A stretch of DNA of 17,491 nt from Fomitopsis serialis. Lineage: Eukaryota; Basidiomycota; Agaricomycetes; Polyporales; Fomitopsidaceae. Position numbers and translations under genes: made by a program. The notes under the pieces were generated by a model. It made no database searches, was not told where the DNA came from, and saw only the letters and a program-made list of their open reading frames with translations. Location: positions 1 to 17,491 of the forward strand of contig NW_025955634.1 in the NCBI RefSeq assembly GCF_022376445.1, in the 5' to 3' direction. Each line of letters starts with the position of its first letter. Positions within the stretch are counted from its first letter, which is position 1. Below are positions 17,366-17,491 of the stretch, in pieces.

Positions 17366-17491
17366 ATGTCTTTTGGACGACCTCCGAGCATCTCTGGCAG
17401 CTTTCAAGCAACACCACTGTAATGCATCGTTGTACACCATCTAACACGTTTGTCTGACCTGTTTGAAGGACAGAGGGTCGTTCCCACTCGA
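17366..17491 (+). CDS. COX19: Probable COX19, cytochrome c oxidase assembly protein (5' part only)
   Basis: Cox19 is a small twin-CX9C protein of the mitochondrial intermembrane space needed for copper delivery to cytochrome oxidase. The start codon at 17366 gives MSFGRPPSISGSFQATP; after an intron at 17419-17473 the reading continues GSFPLD to the window edge. The order M-S-x-G-R-P-P, then T-P-P-x-x-GSFPLD, is typical of the family N-terminus. The junction here yields TPL-GSFPLD, one or two residues shorter than I expect, so the acceptor may be misplaced. The diagnostic CX9C motifs lie outside the window, so the name rests on the N-terminus alone. Confidence 0.6.

Noticed and set aside
1..17491. 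CRISPR arrays, prokaryotic operons, phage or toxin-antitoxin genes
   Set aside because: No direct-repeat arrays, Shine-Dalgarno-led operons or phage genes; introns and gene families are fungal nuclear.

Overview
The window looks like nuclear DNA of a filamentous basidiomycete, most likely an Agaricomycete. The evidence is dense genes on both strands, many GT-AG introns of about 50-60 nt, fungal gene families (a MscL with a cysteine-rich tail, a CE2-like secreted esterase, a DUF6534-type membrane protein), a bZIP of the NTAASARFR type and an intron-bearing tRNA-Gln. No prokaryotic signal was seen. Gene names rest on recognising motifs in conceptual translations; no search was run. Exon coordinates were derived by hand from reading frame and splice consensus.

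Layout. 1-2478: the spliceosomal E3 ligase PRP19 (minus, cut by the left edge) and the TPR co-chaperone SGT2 (plus) diverge from a 148-bp promoter. 2479-7124: about 4.6 kb without an intact gene. It holds a possible F-box relic, a DUF6534-type membrane protein gene that looks degraded, and a 647-bp element bounded by perfect 27-bp inverted repeats (6163-6809), probably a non-autonomous TA-inserting transposon. 7125-8766 (minus): a Nudix hydrolase with a C-terminal membrane helix. 8767-10067: mostly unexplained intergenic DNA. 10068-11397 (plus): a secreted SGNH/CE2-like esterase. 11778-11873: tRNA-Gln(CTG). 12142-12853 (plus): a MscL-type channel, convergent with NPL4 (12979-15519, minus). NPL4 in turn diverges from a bZIP factor (15903-17051, plus) across 383 bp carrying three ACGCGT boxes. 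17366-right edge: the start of a probable COX19.

How the genes relate. This is a chromosomal neighbourhood, not a pathway cluster. PRP19, SGT2 and NPL4 are housekeeping genes of ubiquitin and protein quality control, but their proximity need not be functional.

The most useful points to check are: the transposon-like element; stop-free introns of 3n length in the bZIP basic region (57 nt) and beside the esterase catalytic His (54 nt); two one-base frame breaks at or beside homopolymers in otherwise conserved genes (PRP19 and Nudix); two perfect TGACGTCA palindromes about 100 bp upstream of start codons; and a 284-nt NPL4 intron among introns of about 52 nt. I found no convincing novel defence, toxin or biosynthetic system.
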